A DNA stretch of 64,000 nucleotides from an uncultured Pelagibacteraceae bacterium (GTDB lineage Bacteria > Pseudomonadota > Alphaproteobacteria > Pelagibacterales > Pelagibacteraceae). Shown one piece after another: positions 9,529-19,085 of the stretch (its first letter is position 1; the number at the start of each line of letters is the position of its first letter). The DNA lies in contig CACEDG010000003.1 of NCBI GenBank assembly GCA_902558225.1, forward strand, positions 1 to 64,000, given 5' to 3'. Below the pieces are notes generated by a model. The model saw nothing but the letters and a program-made list of their open reading frames with translations. It was not told the origin of the DNA and made no database searches. A program made the position numbers and the translations under genes.

Positions 9529-12521
9529 CGCAAAATTTTAGATTAGAAAGTGGTGGATTAATAAATAGAAGTAAAAAAATTTCTTTTAAATTTAATGGTA
9601 AAAATTATTTTGGTTATGAAGGAGACACTCTCGCCTCTGCATTAATTGCTAATGGAGTTCATTTAATTGGAAGAAGTTTCAAATATCATAGACCAAGAGG
9701 TTTTTTTGGAGCTGGGGTTGATGAGCCATATGCAATAGTTCAATTATACAGAAATGGAGAAACAGAACCTAATATAAAAGCTACTGAACAAGAACTTTTT
9801 GAAGGTCTAGAAGCTAAAAGTGTTAATTGTTGGCCGAGTGTGAATTTTGATGTTGGAGCTATAAATAATTTTTTAAAGATATTCCTTCCTGCTGGTTTTT
9901 ATTACAAGACTTTTATGTGGCCAAAAAGTTTTTGGTATAAAATTTATGAACCATTTATCAGAAAAGCTGCTGGTTTAGGCACAGCATCTATAAAACATGA
10001 TAAAGAAAGATATGAACACAAATATGAATATTGTGATCTATTAATCACAGGCTCAGGTCCATCTGGATTAGCGAGTGCTTATTCAGCTGCAAAAAATGGT
10101 GCTAAAGTAATTCTCGCAGAGGACAAATCACGATTTGGAGGAACTCTATTAACAAGTGATGTCAACATAGGAAATCAATCAGGTAAAGAGTGGGCTGACA
10201 GTATTGTTTCTGAACTTAAAGAAATGTCTAATGTTACTATAAAAAATAGGTCTCAAGTTTTTGGTTATTATGATCATAACATGTTGGTTATGTCAGAAAG
10301 AATTAGTGACCATTTACCAAAAACGAAAAAATATCATCCAAAGCAAAAACTTTGGTATATCAGAGCAAAAGAAGTATTAATTTCATCTGGATCAATTGAA
10401 AGACCTATCGTGTTTGGAAATAATGATACTCCAGGCGTAATGTTGTCTTCGGCCGCTAAAGAATACATGAAAGTGTATGGTGTATTAGTTGGAAAAAAAC
10501 CACTTGTTTTTACAAACAATGATAGTGGTTATGAAACAGCAATTGAATTTAAAAAAAATGGTATTAATCCAATAATCTTAGATACTAGAAAAGAACCACG
10601 GTCAGAAATTATTGATGAGGCAAAAAATATGAATATTAATATAAAAAATTCATATGTAGTTGTAGCTGCTCAAGGATATAAAAAAGTAAAATCAGCTGAC
10701 ATAGCTAAAATATCGGATGATAAAGAGAAACTAGGATCAATTGAAAATATAGACTGTGATTGTATTTGTGTTTCTGGTTTTTGGACACCCACAATTCATT
10801 TGGCGTCACAATCTGGGAATAAAACAAAATTTAAGGAGGAAATTGATGCATTTGTTCCTGGTATATCTAAACAAAATGAAAAAACTTTAGGTGCTGCGAA
10901 TGGTATCTTTACTTTAGAAGAAACTTTAAAAGACTCATTTGAACAAGGAAATCGATTGTCAAAAAAAATTACAAATAATGATAACAAAGTTTCTTTTCCT
11001 AATGTTGTTGAAAAAAAGTCTGCAGTGCATGATAAATTCTGGTGTGTACCATTACCAAAGGGAAAAAATTATAAGCGTTTTTTAGACTTTCAAAATGATG
11101 TTGCGGTTTCGGATATAGAGATTGCTCTTAAAGAGGGATATAGGTCTATTGAACACGTGAAAAGATACACTACACTTGGAATGGCTACTGACCAAGGTAA
11201 AACAAGTAATCTTAATGGTTTACAATTAGTATCGAAAATTGAAAATAAGGTTGTGCCAGCAGTTGGACATACAACTTTTAGACCACCTTATACACCAGTT
11301 TCTATTGGAGCAATTGTTGGAAGGGAGGTTGGAAAACACTCAAAACCAACAAGAAAATCTCCTATGCATTCATGGCATGAAAAAAATAATGCAGTTTTTG
11401 TTGATGCAGGAGTTTGGTTGAGGCCAAGATATTACAAACGTGGAGATGAAAACCTATTTGAGGCATCAAAAAGAGAGGCAAAAAATGTTAGAACTAATGT
11501 TGGTGTTTGCGATGTTACTACTTTAGGTAAAATTGATATTAAAGGACCAGACGCTGCAGAGCTTTTGAATAGAGTTTATACAAATGCATGGTTAAAATTA
11601 CCAGTTGGCAAAGCACGATATGGCGTGATGTTGAGAGAAGATGGAATTGTTATGGATGATGGAACAACAACAAGAATATCAGAAAATCACTATCATATGA
11701 CTACAACTACTGCACAAGCTGCCAATGTTCTCTCTCATCTAGAGTATTATCTACAACTAGTTTGGCCAGAGTTAAATGTAAATGTAGTTTCAACAACTGA
11801 ACAATGGGCAGGAGCTGCAATCGCTGGACCAAAATCAAGAGATGTATTAAAAAAACTTTTTCCAAAGTCTGATGTGACGAATGAAGGGCTTCCTTTTATG
11901 GGTTATATTGAAGGCGATTTATTTGGAGTTAAAGCTAAAATTTTTAGAATTTCATTTTCTGGCGAACTTGCATACGAAGTAAATGTTGAGTCAGATTATG
12001 GATATTATATGTGGGAAAAAATAATTGAAATTGGTGAAGAGTTTGGAATTCAACCATATGGAACAGAGGCACTTTCAACTTTAAGAATTGAGATGGGACA
12101 TGTTGCGGGTTCAGAGCTTGATGGTAGGACTATTCCTTATGACAATTCACTTGAAGGATTACTGAGCAAAAAGAAAGATTTTATTGGTAAAAGATCTTTA
12201 ACAAGAAAAGCTTTTGCTGCTGAAGATAGACAAAAAATTGTTGGTGTTGTTCCATTAGATAAAAAAACAAGTATTCCAGAGGGATCTCATTTAGTTAAAG
12301 ACTCAAATGCACCACTTCCAAACCCAAAATTAGGTTATATTTCAGCCTCATGTTGGAGTGTTGAACACGATAATCCTTTTTCCTTAGCAATTTTAAAAGA
12401 TGGAAAGAACATGATAGGAAAAAAATTATTTGTCATGTCACCTTTAAAAAATAAAGTTATTCCAGTTGAGATCGTATCTTCACATTATGTGGATCCTAAA
12501 GGTGAGCGAGTTAGATCATGA
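9525..12521 (+). CDS. soxA: Sarcosine oxidase alpha subunit
   Basis: 998 aa; N-terminal 2Fe-2S-type domain, FAD domain, C-terminal GcvT domain. Confidence 0.95.
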   Translation: MTQNFRLESGGLINRSKKISFKFNGKNYFGYEGDTLASALIANGVHLIGRSFKYHRPRGFFGAGVDEPYAIVQLYRNGETEPNIKATEQELFEGLEAKSVNCWPSVNFDVGAINNFLKIFLPAGFYYKTFMWPKSFWYKIYEPFIRKAAGLGTASIKHDKERYEHKYEYCDLLITGSGPSGLASAYSAAKNGAKVILAEDKSRFGGTLLTSDVNIGNQSGKEWADSIVSELKEMSNVTIKNRSQVFGYYDHNMLVMSERISDHLPKTKKYHPKQKLWYIRAKEVLISSGSIERPIVFGNNDTPGVMLSSAAKEYMKVYGVLVGKKPLVFTNNDSGYETAIEFKKNGINPIILDTRKEPRSEIIDEAKNMNINIKNSYVVVAAQGYKKVKSADIAKISDDKEKLGSIENIDCDCICVSGFWTPTIHLASQSGNKTKFKEEIDAFVPGISKQNEKTLGAANGIFTLEETLKDSFEQGNRLSKKITNNDNKVSFPNVVEKKSAVHDKFWCVPLPKGKNYKRFLDFQNDVAVSDIEIALKEGYRSIEHVKRYTTLGMATDQGKTSNLNGLQLVSKIENKVVPAVGHTTFRPPYTPVSIGAIVGREVGKHSKPTRKSPMHSWHEKNNAVFVDAGVWLRPRYYKRGDENLFEASKREAKNVRTNVGVCDVTTLGKIDIKGPDAAELLNRVYTNAWLKLPVGKARYGVMLREDGIVMDDGTTTRISENHYHMTTTTAQAANVLSHLEYYLQLVWPELNVNVVSTTEQWAGAAIAGPKSRDVLKKLFPKSDVTNEGLPFMGYIEGDLFGVKAKIFRISFSGELAYEVNVESDYGYYMWEKIIEIGEEFGIQPYGTEALSTLRIEMGHVAGSELDGRTIPYDNSLEGLLSKKKDFIGKRSLTRKAFAAEDRQKIVGVVPLDKKTSIPEGSHLVKDSNAPLPNPKLGYISASCWSVEHDNPFSLAILKDGKNMIGKKLFVMSPLKNKVIPVEIVSSHYVDPKGERVRS

Positions 12522-13105
12522 GTTTGATTTCTGCGCTAGCTAAAGTCCATCATCCAGGACAATTCGGTGATTTTGAAGACAAAAAAGGAGATAATCTTTT
12601 AAAAATTTCAGAGAAAAAAAATTTATTAATTGTACAAATAGTCCAGTTTAAGAATTCTAATATTTCAACTGATAGTATTGATATTGATGGTTTAAAATTT
12701 AAAGACACTCCTTTGAATGTGACTTTTAATGAAAATACAAGAATTTTATGGAATGGCCCCAAAAATTGGCTATTGGTGTCTTCAAAAAGAGATTTACTTA
12801 AAAATATTTCTTTAACATTTAAAGAAATGGATTTTGCAGTTACTGATTTATCTCATTCAAGAGCTGTAATTGAAATAGAAGGCAATTATGCAATAGAAGT
12901 TCTTAAGAAAGGATCACCTTTTAATTTTGACGTTTTAAAGAAAAATAATTCAATAAATTCTCTTTATAACAATATTACTTTCACAGTAGATTTACTCAAT
13001 GATAAACCATTCAAAGTAAGGTTATTTGCCTTAAGAAGTTTTGGAGAGTCTTTATATCACTCTATCACTGATTCATCACTAGAGTTTGGTTACGAAAATA
13101 AATAG
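12518..13105 (+). CDS. soxG: Sarcosine oxidase gamma subunit
   Basis: Overlaps soxA stop; SoxG-like tail, position in soxBDAG operon. Confidence 0.88.
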   Translation: MSLISALAKVHHPGQFGDFEDKKGDNLLKISEKKNLLIVQIVQFKNSNISTDSIDIDGLKFKDTPLNVTFNENTRILWNGPKNWLLVSSKRDLLKNISLTFKEMDFAVTDLSHSRAVIEIEGNYAIEVLKKGSPFNFDVLKKNNSINSLYNNITFTVDLLNDKPFKVRLFALRSFGESLYHSITDSSLEFGYENK

Positions 13106-13111
13106 CTTTGA

Positions 13112-13960
13112 TTAATCTCTTGTTGCAATATAAACTCCTATTGACGCGATCAAAAAACCTATAAGATCGGTTGCTGTTAAACTTTCTTCTAAAAAAAACC
13201 AAGCCATTAAAGCAGATGTTGCCGGGATAAGAAAAAAAATAGAAACAGTTTTGCTTGCAGAATTTTTTTTGATCAAAAACATCAATATAGTAAACGCTCC
13301 AAAAGAAACTAGAAATATCTGATGACTCATCGCTACAAAAAAAGTGATATTAAAATCTATAAAAGCTCTGGTAAAAAAAATAACTATTAAGAGGTGAAAT
13401 AAACATCCACCAATAGCTTGATAAAAATTACTTACTGATAAAGGGAGATTATTACTTAGTTTCTTTTGCCAAATTGTAGAGGTGGTTATTGCTATCAAAG
13501 CAATTATAGTTGCTATTAAACCAAATGTAGGTATCTCCTCTCCTAAATCTAACCCTAAAACCAAAGCTGCTCCTACAAAACCAAGAAAAGCTCCAATCCA
13601 TTGCTTAAACGTTACTTTTTCATTTAATATTGGGCCACTCAATATGTTTGTTAAAATAGGTTGTAAAGTGACAATTAACGCTGCTATTCCTGTCGGCATT
13701 CCAATTGAAATTGAGTAAAACACTCCACCCAAGTAAACGCCGTGGAAAAGAACACCACTTAAAACAGACTCTACAAGATTATTTCTGTTAATAAGTATTG
13801 AATTTTTTGAGATAAGTGAGAAAAAATAAAAACCTACAGCTACAAAAAAAAATCTAAAAGCTAGTGCGGAAAATGGATCGCTATTATCTACAATTGGTTT
13901 AGTTGTTATAAATGCAGAGGACCAAAGCAATATAAAAATAAATGGATAAATTCTGATCAT
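13112..13960 (-). CDS. EamA/DMT-family transporter
   Basis: Ten-TM-like hydrophobic protein, LWSSAFITTKP and two EamA repeats; start MIRIYPF preferred to the upstream ATG. Confidence 0.82.
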   Translation of the reverse strand: MIRIYPFIFILLWSSAFITTKPIVDNSDPFSALAFRFFFVAVGFYFFSLISKNSILINRNNLVESVLSGVLFHGVYLGGVFYSISIGMPTGIAALIVTLQPILTNILSGPILNEKVTFKQWIGAFLGFVGAALVLGLDLGEEIPTFGLIATIIALIAITTSTIWQKKLSNNLPLSVSNFYQAIGGCLFHLLIVIFFTRAFIDFNITFFVAMSHQIFLVSFGAFTILMFLIKKNSASKTVSIFFLIPATSALMAWFFLEESLTATDLIGFLIASIGVYIATRD

Positions 13961-14095
13961 TTTAGGTTTTATAAATAAATTTTTCTTACAATTGATTCTC
14001 AAATTTAGTTAAATTTGTCTATGAAATTAAAGCTTTTACACAAAAAAATTAATTCTATCTTGAGTTGTGTCACAAAATGCTTAGGATTCTTTTTT

Positions 14096-14407
14096 ATGTT
14101 TCGTAAAAAAATAATTTTTGGTTTGTTATTATTTTTTTCTCTAGGAGCGTGCACAGCGCCGACTGCAATGTTGGGCCCAGCTTATACTTTAACTTCTACA
14201 GGAAATGTTGCTCAAGCTGGATTTTCATATGGATCAAGTGAGTTAATAACAATTTACACAGGAAAAACTCCAATGGAAAATGTAATTGAAATTACCTCAA
14301 AAGATGTAAACATCCAAAAACAAACTCTAGAAAGTGAAGATTTTAAAAATTTAGTAAAAACTAGAATTATAAAAACAAATAATATTTTAAAATCTACTAA
14401 TCAATAA
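14096..14407 (+). CDS. Small putative lipoprotein
   Basis: Signal peptide MFRKKIIFGLLLFFSLGAC with lipobox LGAC; the track start at 14015 adds an implausible leader. Confidence 0.65.
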   Translation: MFRKKIIFGLLLFFSLGACTAPTAMLGPAYTLTSTGNVAQAGFSYGSSELITIYTGKTPMENVIEITSKDVNIQKQTLESEDFKNLVKTRIIKTNNILKSTNQ

Positions 14408-14837
14408 TATTGAGTTTTATAAGTTTATTTTGTTTGGTTTCTTTGCACCATAGCTCATAACTTTCACACATTCGCCACAGATGATCGAATGCTCTTTGAG
14501 AAATTTCTAAAGGAAAATGACTTTTTGCGTAGTATAAATCTGGATAATGGATCAATTGTTTAACCATCATATCTTTTTGAATTTTAAGCAATCTTATTGT
14601 TTCTTGTGGAACTTTTTTTTGTGTTTTGGTATCGATAAAATTATCTTCAGTTAATTTTTCAAACCATTCATCATGAAATTTACCACTGCTAATTTTGTTA
14701 TAAGTATCAGAACTCATAAATGCATCAAAAGCATCTATAGTTGAAAAATCTGAATTTTTTGACTTAATTTCAAAAATTTTAGAATAAATTTTTTCAGCAA
14801 CATATAAAACGTAAGGCATTTCTTTATTTTTCATCAT
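14397..14837 (-). CDS. Hypothetical protein
   Basis: Intact ORF overlapping the racemase start by 4 nt. Confidence 0.55.
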   Translation of the reverse strand: MMKNKEMPYVLYVAEKIYSKIFEIKSKNSDFSTIDAFDAFMSSDTYNKISSGKFHDEWFEKLTEDNFIDTKTQKKVPQETIRLLKIQKDMMVKQLIHYPDLYYAKSHFPLEISQRAFDHLWRMCESYELWCKETKQNKLIKLNIID

Positions 14838-15577
14838 CTATATTTTTTCATAGTTGCCTTAGCCAATATTAAATTTGGATCTAAAAAAATTTTGGATGTT
14901 TCGATTTTTTTAAAGGATTTGAAAGCAAAAATAGCAATAGGTAATTCTGTACAGCCCAGAATTATCTTTTTACATTTTTTTTTTAATAAATAATCAATGG
15001 AAGGCTTTATAATCTTTGATGCAGCTCTTACATTACCCATCTTAACAAGCTTAATAGCTTTATTTACTGATTTTTTTTGAAGTTCCTTTTTTGGTATAAC
15101 AAGATTATATTTTTTATTAAAAAATCTATTATAAATTCCTGTTATAATTGTTCCCTCAGTTGCTAATAATCCAATAGATGTGTTTTTTTTACATTTGTTT
15201 TTAGTGTACTCAAAAACTTCTTTTGGCATATTGATGATAGGTAATTTAATCTTTTTTTTTAAATCATCGAACCAATAATGAGCAGTGTTACAAGGAATTA
15301 CTATAAACTTACATTTACTTTTCTTTAATAGATTACATCCCCTTAATAAACTTTTTAAAACAATTAAGTATTTTTTTTTGATTTTTTTGTTTGATTTTTT
15401 ATTTAACAGCTTACCTGTATGAATTCCTATTGACTCTGGCCTACCAGGTATGTTCGACTTATTATATAAAACAAATAGAGGATAATCCTGATCAATTTTC
15501 CCTCTATTTAAAATTGCAAGCTTATTACAAAAATCAAGACCTGCTTGTGTTCCCATGCCACCAAGAATACCAATCAT
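14834..15577 (-). CDS. Aspartate/glutamate racemase family protein
   Basis: GILGGMGTQAGLDF, IPCNTAHYW, ILGCTELP motifs. Confidence 0.9.
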   Translation of the reverse strand: MIGILGGMGTQAGLDFCNKLAILNRGKIDQDYPLFVLYNKSNIPGRPESIGIHTGKLLNKKSNKKIKKKYLIVLKSLLRGCNLLKKSKCKFIVIPCNTAHYWFDDLKKKIKLPIINMPKEVFEYTKNKCKKNTSIGLLATEGTIITGIYNRFFNKKYNLVIPKKELQKKSVNKAIKLVKMGNVRAASKIIKPSIDYLLKKKCKKIILGCTELPIAIFAFKSFKKIETSKIFLDPNLILAKATMKKYR

Positions 15578-15604
15578 AATAAAAAATAATATTCGATAGA
15601 TTAG

Positions 15605-15666
15605 TTTATTGGCTAAAAAAATAAATCAATTCTTAATTTAAATTGAGATATTTAATAGCCAATAAA
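15605..15666. repeat. Inverted repeat TTTATTGGCTA / TAGCCAATAAA with inner TCAATT/AATTGA arm
   Basis: Perfect 11-bp arms (15605-15615 and 15656-15666) between csp 3' end and racemase start. Confidence 0.7.
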
Positions 15667-15680
15667 TGATATTTTGAAAA

Positions 15681-15887
15681 TTATGCAGTTTTTAAGTTCA
15701 CTGCTGAAGGACCTTTAGGACCATCTTCAACATCGAAAGTCAAAGCTTGACCCTCATCTAAACCGTTCATACCCGCATCTCTTACAGCTGAAACGTGTAC
15801 AAACACATCTTTCTCCCCATCTTCTCTAGAAATAAATCCAAAACCTTTGGTTGGATTAAACCATTTAACTTTACCTTGTAGACTCAT
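15681..15887 (-). CDS. cspA: Cold-shock protein
   Basis: [31 protein letters not shown]. Confidence 0.96.
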   Translation of the reverse strand: MSLQGKVKWFNPTKGFGFISREDGEKDVFVHVSAVRDAGMNGLDEGQALTFDVEDGPKGPSAVNLKTA

Positions 15888-15920
15888 ATTTTTTCTTCTT
15901 ACTTATAGTTATATTTATTT

Positions 15921-15940
15921 ATTACTTATAATTAAGTAAT
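15921..15940 (-). promoter_or_regulatory. Hairpin in the presumptive csp 5' leader
   Basis: Perfect palindrome ATTACTTA-TAAT-TAAGTAAT upstream of the csp start. Confidence 0.4.
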
Positions 15941-16005
15941 ATGGCTTTCTTCATAAATTATAAGGTTTTGTCAACTAATTTTGTGCTTTATGACAGTTTT
16001 TTTTA

Positions 16006-16473
16006 TTAATCGTGGTTAATAAGCTTTGTCAAATAAATAGAATTTACATCCTCTTTATAGTGTGCGAAAGGTTTACAGGGCTGAAAATCACATTTTTTAA
16101 ATAGTTTTCTAGCTGGATCAAAAAATTTTCCAGCACCAGTCTCTAAACTTATTCTTTTTATGTTCAATTTTTTAGCCTCTTCAATCAAATGATTAATTAC
16201 TTTAATACCATTACCTTGATTTCTAAAATCATCATGAATTCGTATTGATTTAAATTCTCCATGTTCTTTTTCTATGAATTTTAATGCTCCGCAACCAAAT
16301 ATTTTTTCACTTTCCCACAAACTCCAAAATTTTATAGATGGAATCTTCAATCCAGGGATATCCAAAACATGTGCACTTCCTTCTGGTGATGCAGCTCTTA
16401 ATTCAATAAAATGTTTTGTAAGAAGCTTATTGACCTCTGGATGATCAAAATTCCCCTCTATAGATTTAAGCAT
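16006..16473 (-). CDS. GNAT family N-acetyltransferase
   Basis: IRIHDDFRNQGNGIKVINHLIEEAKKLNIKRISLETG. Confidence 0.85.
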   Translation of the reverse strand: MLKSIEGNFDHPEVNKLLTKHFIELRAASPEGSAHVLDIPGLKIPSIKFWSLWESEKIFGCGALKFIEKEHGEFKSIRIHDDFRNQGNGIKVINHLIEEAKKLNIKRISLETGAGKFFDPARKLFKKCDFQPCKPFAHYKEDVNSIYLTKLINHD

Positions 16474-17520
16474 TTATATTAAAGTTGTTATATGACCCAT
16501 TTTTCGTTTATCTTTAATCTCTTTTTTTTGATAATCAAAGAAAAATTCATTTTCATTTAATTTAAAATTTTCTCTGTAGGGTTTAATCTGATTGCCTATG
16601 AGATTGACCATCTTTGCATTAGATATTTTTTTTAAGGCAATTTTTTCTAATCCGCAAACTGCTCTTACATGATTTTCAAATTGGCTTATATTAAAAGCAT
16701 TTATTGTCAGATGACCTGAATTATGAACCCTAGGAGCTATTTCGTTAACATAAAGATTTTCATTTTTGTCTATAAAAAATTCAACACAAAGAGTTCCTAT
16801 ATACTTTAATTCTTCTGCAATTCTAATTGCCCATTCTTTTGACTCATCAAATATTTTTTTGCTAATTTCTGCTGGTATTATTGAATGTTTTAATATTTGG
16901 TTTTCATGAGTATTTTCTATCGGTTCATATATTTCATAACTATTATTCCCAAATCTAGTAATAATCACTGATATTTCTTTTTTTAGTTTTACTAATTTTT
17001 CAAGTATATATCCTTTGGAAAAATCAAGATTAAGAGATCCAATTTCTTCAATTTTTTTAATTGGGTATTGACCTTTGCCATCATAACCCAAAGTTGTTGT
17101 TTTTAAGATACCTGGTAAAAAATCTCCTAAAGGCTCAATATCAGATTTACTTTCTATTGCAGCGTATCTGGTTGTTCTGATATTTAGTTTATTTATAAAG
17201 TCTTTTTCCGAAATTCTATGTTGTATCAATTTATTCACTGATGGTTTAGGTAAAACAGGCTTTGATAAGTTAATATTATTTAAGGTTTCATAAGGAATAT
17301 TTTCAAATTCATAAGTTATTATATCAACAACTTTTGTAAATTCTTGGATTTTATGTTTATCATCATATTTTCCAAAAATAAAGTTGTCACAAAAATTTTG
17401 AGCTGGAGCATCAATATCATCACAATAGATCGTTGTTTGAATATTAAATTTTTTTGCAGCATCAGCAAGCAGACTTCCTAATTGACCACCACCAATAATA
17501 CCCAAATTTTTTATTGACAT
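16474..17520 (-). CDS. purK: N5-carboxyaminoimidazole ribonucleotide synthase
   Basis: GIIGGGQLGSLLADAAK, EIAPRVHNSGHLTINAF; adjacent to purE. Confidence 0.95.
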   Translation of the reverse strand: MSIKNLGIIGGGQLGSLLADAAKKFNIQTTIYCDDIDAPAQNFCDNFIFGKYDDKHKIQEFTKVVDIITYEFENIPYETLNNINLSKPVLPKPSVNKLIQHRISEKDFINKLNIRTTRYAAIESKSDIEPLGDFLPGILKTTTLGYDGKGQYPIKKIEEIGSLNLDFSKGYILEKLVKLKKEISVIITRFGNNSYEIYEPIENTHENQILKHSIIPAEISKKIFDESKEWAIRIAEELKYIGTLCVEFFIDKNENLYVNEIAPRVHNSGHLTINAFNISQFENHVRAVCGLEKIALKKISNAKMVNLIGNQIKPYRENFKLNENEFFFDYQKKEIKDKRKMGHITTLI

Positions 17521-17523
17521 TTT

Positions 17524-18015
17524 CTATCGTGGATTTTTTTTGACTGATCTTGTTTGAGACAACCGCCAATTATTTAGTTTTTTTTTAACAATGGGATTAT
17601 TATTACTGATTATAGCGGCAGCCAACAAAGCAGCGTTTATTGCACCATCATCACCTATTGCAAGAGTTCCAACTGGAATACCTTTAGGCATTTGCGCAAT
17701 TGATAATAAACTATCAAGTCCTTTTAGCTTTTTACTCTCTATAGGAACTCCTAAAACTGGTATTGAAGTTATAGCAGAGATCATACCAGGTAAATGTGCC
17801 GATCCACCTGCACCAGCAATTATAACCCCAATATTATTTTTTGATGCATTTTCTGCAAACTCATACATTCGTTTGGGAGTTCTGTGAGCCGAAATAATTT
17901 TAGTTTCGAATTTAACACCCATAGTTTTTAGTATTTTTGCAGATAATTTCATAGTTTTGAAGTCAGACTGACTTCCCATAACAATAGCAACTTTAAGATT
18001 TCTATTCTTTTTCAT
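17524..18015 (-). CDS. purE: N5-carboxyaminoimidazole ribonucleotide mutase
   Basis: [51 protein letters not shown]. Confidence 0.96.
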   Translation of the reverse strand: MKKNRNLKVAIVMGSQSDFKTMKLSAKILKTMGVKFETKIISAHRTPKRMYEFAENASKNNIGVIIAGAGGSAHLPGMISAITSIPVLGVPIESKKLKGLDSLLSIAQMPKGIPVGTLAIGDDGAINAALLAAAIISNNNPIVKKKLNNWRLSQTRSVKKNPR

Positions 18016-18117
18016 GATTTTTTTGCATTTTATTTATTTCAAAATTAGATAAAAATTTCAATAAAATAAATAGTATTTAAAAAAACAACTTGGTATGGTT
18101 AATCATTATTAATCAAA

Positions 18118-19083
18118 ATGAAATTTAAAATTGATAATCTTCAATACTGTAATTGGTCTAGAAAAGTATTTGAAATAAATCGCGAGGCAGGTTTAGATGC
18201 AGTTCATGTTACAATAGTCTATCATGAAGACTTTGACGAACTTCAAAATGAAATTAAAAAGTGGCAAACTTTATTAAAAGAAAATTCAGATTTAATTTTT
18301 TTAGGTCAAAGTTTTAAGGATATTGAAAAAGCCAATAAGGAGAATAAAACTGCAATTTTTTTTGGTTTCCAAAATTGTTCTCCAATAGAAGATGATATCA
18401 ATTTAGTTGAAAAAGTTCATAGTCTTGGATGTAGATTTATGCAACTCACTTACAACAATCAATCATTGCTAGCCACAGGTTGTTATGAAAAAAATGATAG
18501 TGGGGTAACTAATTTTGGAAGGGAAGTTATCCGAGAAATGAATAGAGTAGGTATTGTAGTGGATATGTCTCATTCAGCAGAAAAAAGCACTTTTGATGCA
18601 ATTGAGTTTAGTGAAAAACCAATAGCAATCACTCATGCAAACCCATCCTTTTGGCACGCCGCGAAAAGAAATAAATCTTCTGAGTTATTAAAAACTTTAA
18701 GTGATAGTGGTGGAATATTAGGATTATCTTTATACCCGCATCATCTTAAGGACAATACAAATTGTTCTCTGGAAAGCTTTTGTGAAATGGTGGCGAAAAC
18801 AGCAGAAATAATGAATATTAATAATATTGGTATAGGATCAGATCTTTGTTTAAATCAACCAGATGAGGTTGTTGAATGGATGAGAAATGGAACCTGGTCT
18901 AAAAATAAAAATTATGGAGAAGGCTCTAAAAATAAACAAGGGTTTCCTAAACAGCCCAATTGGTTTGAGGATGCAAGAGGTTTTAAAAATTTAGAAGTAG
19001 GTTTAAAAAAGATTGGTTTTTCAGAGACTGAGACTAATGGGATACTAGGTAACAATTGGTATAACTTTTATAAAACTATCTAA
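18118..19083 (+). CDS. Membrane (renal) dipeptidase family protein, peptidase M19
   Basis: MQLTYNNQSLLATGCYE, VDMSHSAEKSTFDAIE, GIGSDL motifs. Confidence 0.88.
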   Translation: MKFKIDNLQYCNWSRKVFEINREAGLDAVHVTIVYHEDFDELQNEIKKWQTLLKENSDLIFLGQSFKDIEKANKENKTAIFFGFQNCSPIEDDINLVEKVHSLGCRFMQLTYNNQSLLATGCYEKNDSGVTNFGREVIREMNRVGIVVDMSHSAEKSTFDAIEFSEKPIAITHANPSFWHAAKRNKSSELLKTLSDSGGILGLSLYPHHLKDNTNCSLESFCEMVAKTAEIMNINNIGIGSDLCLNQPDEVVEWMRNGTWSKNKNYGEGSKNKQGFPKQPNWFEDARGFKNLEVGLKKIGFSETETNGILGNNWYNFYKTI

Positions 19084-19085
19084 AT

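Noticed and set aside
14015-14095. N-terminal extension of the small lipoprotein
   Set aside because: The signal peptide and lipobox begin at the ATG at 14096
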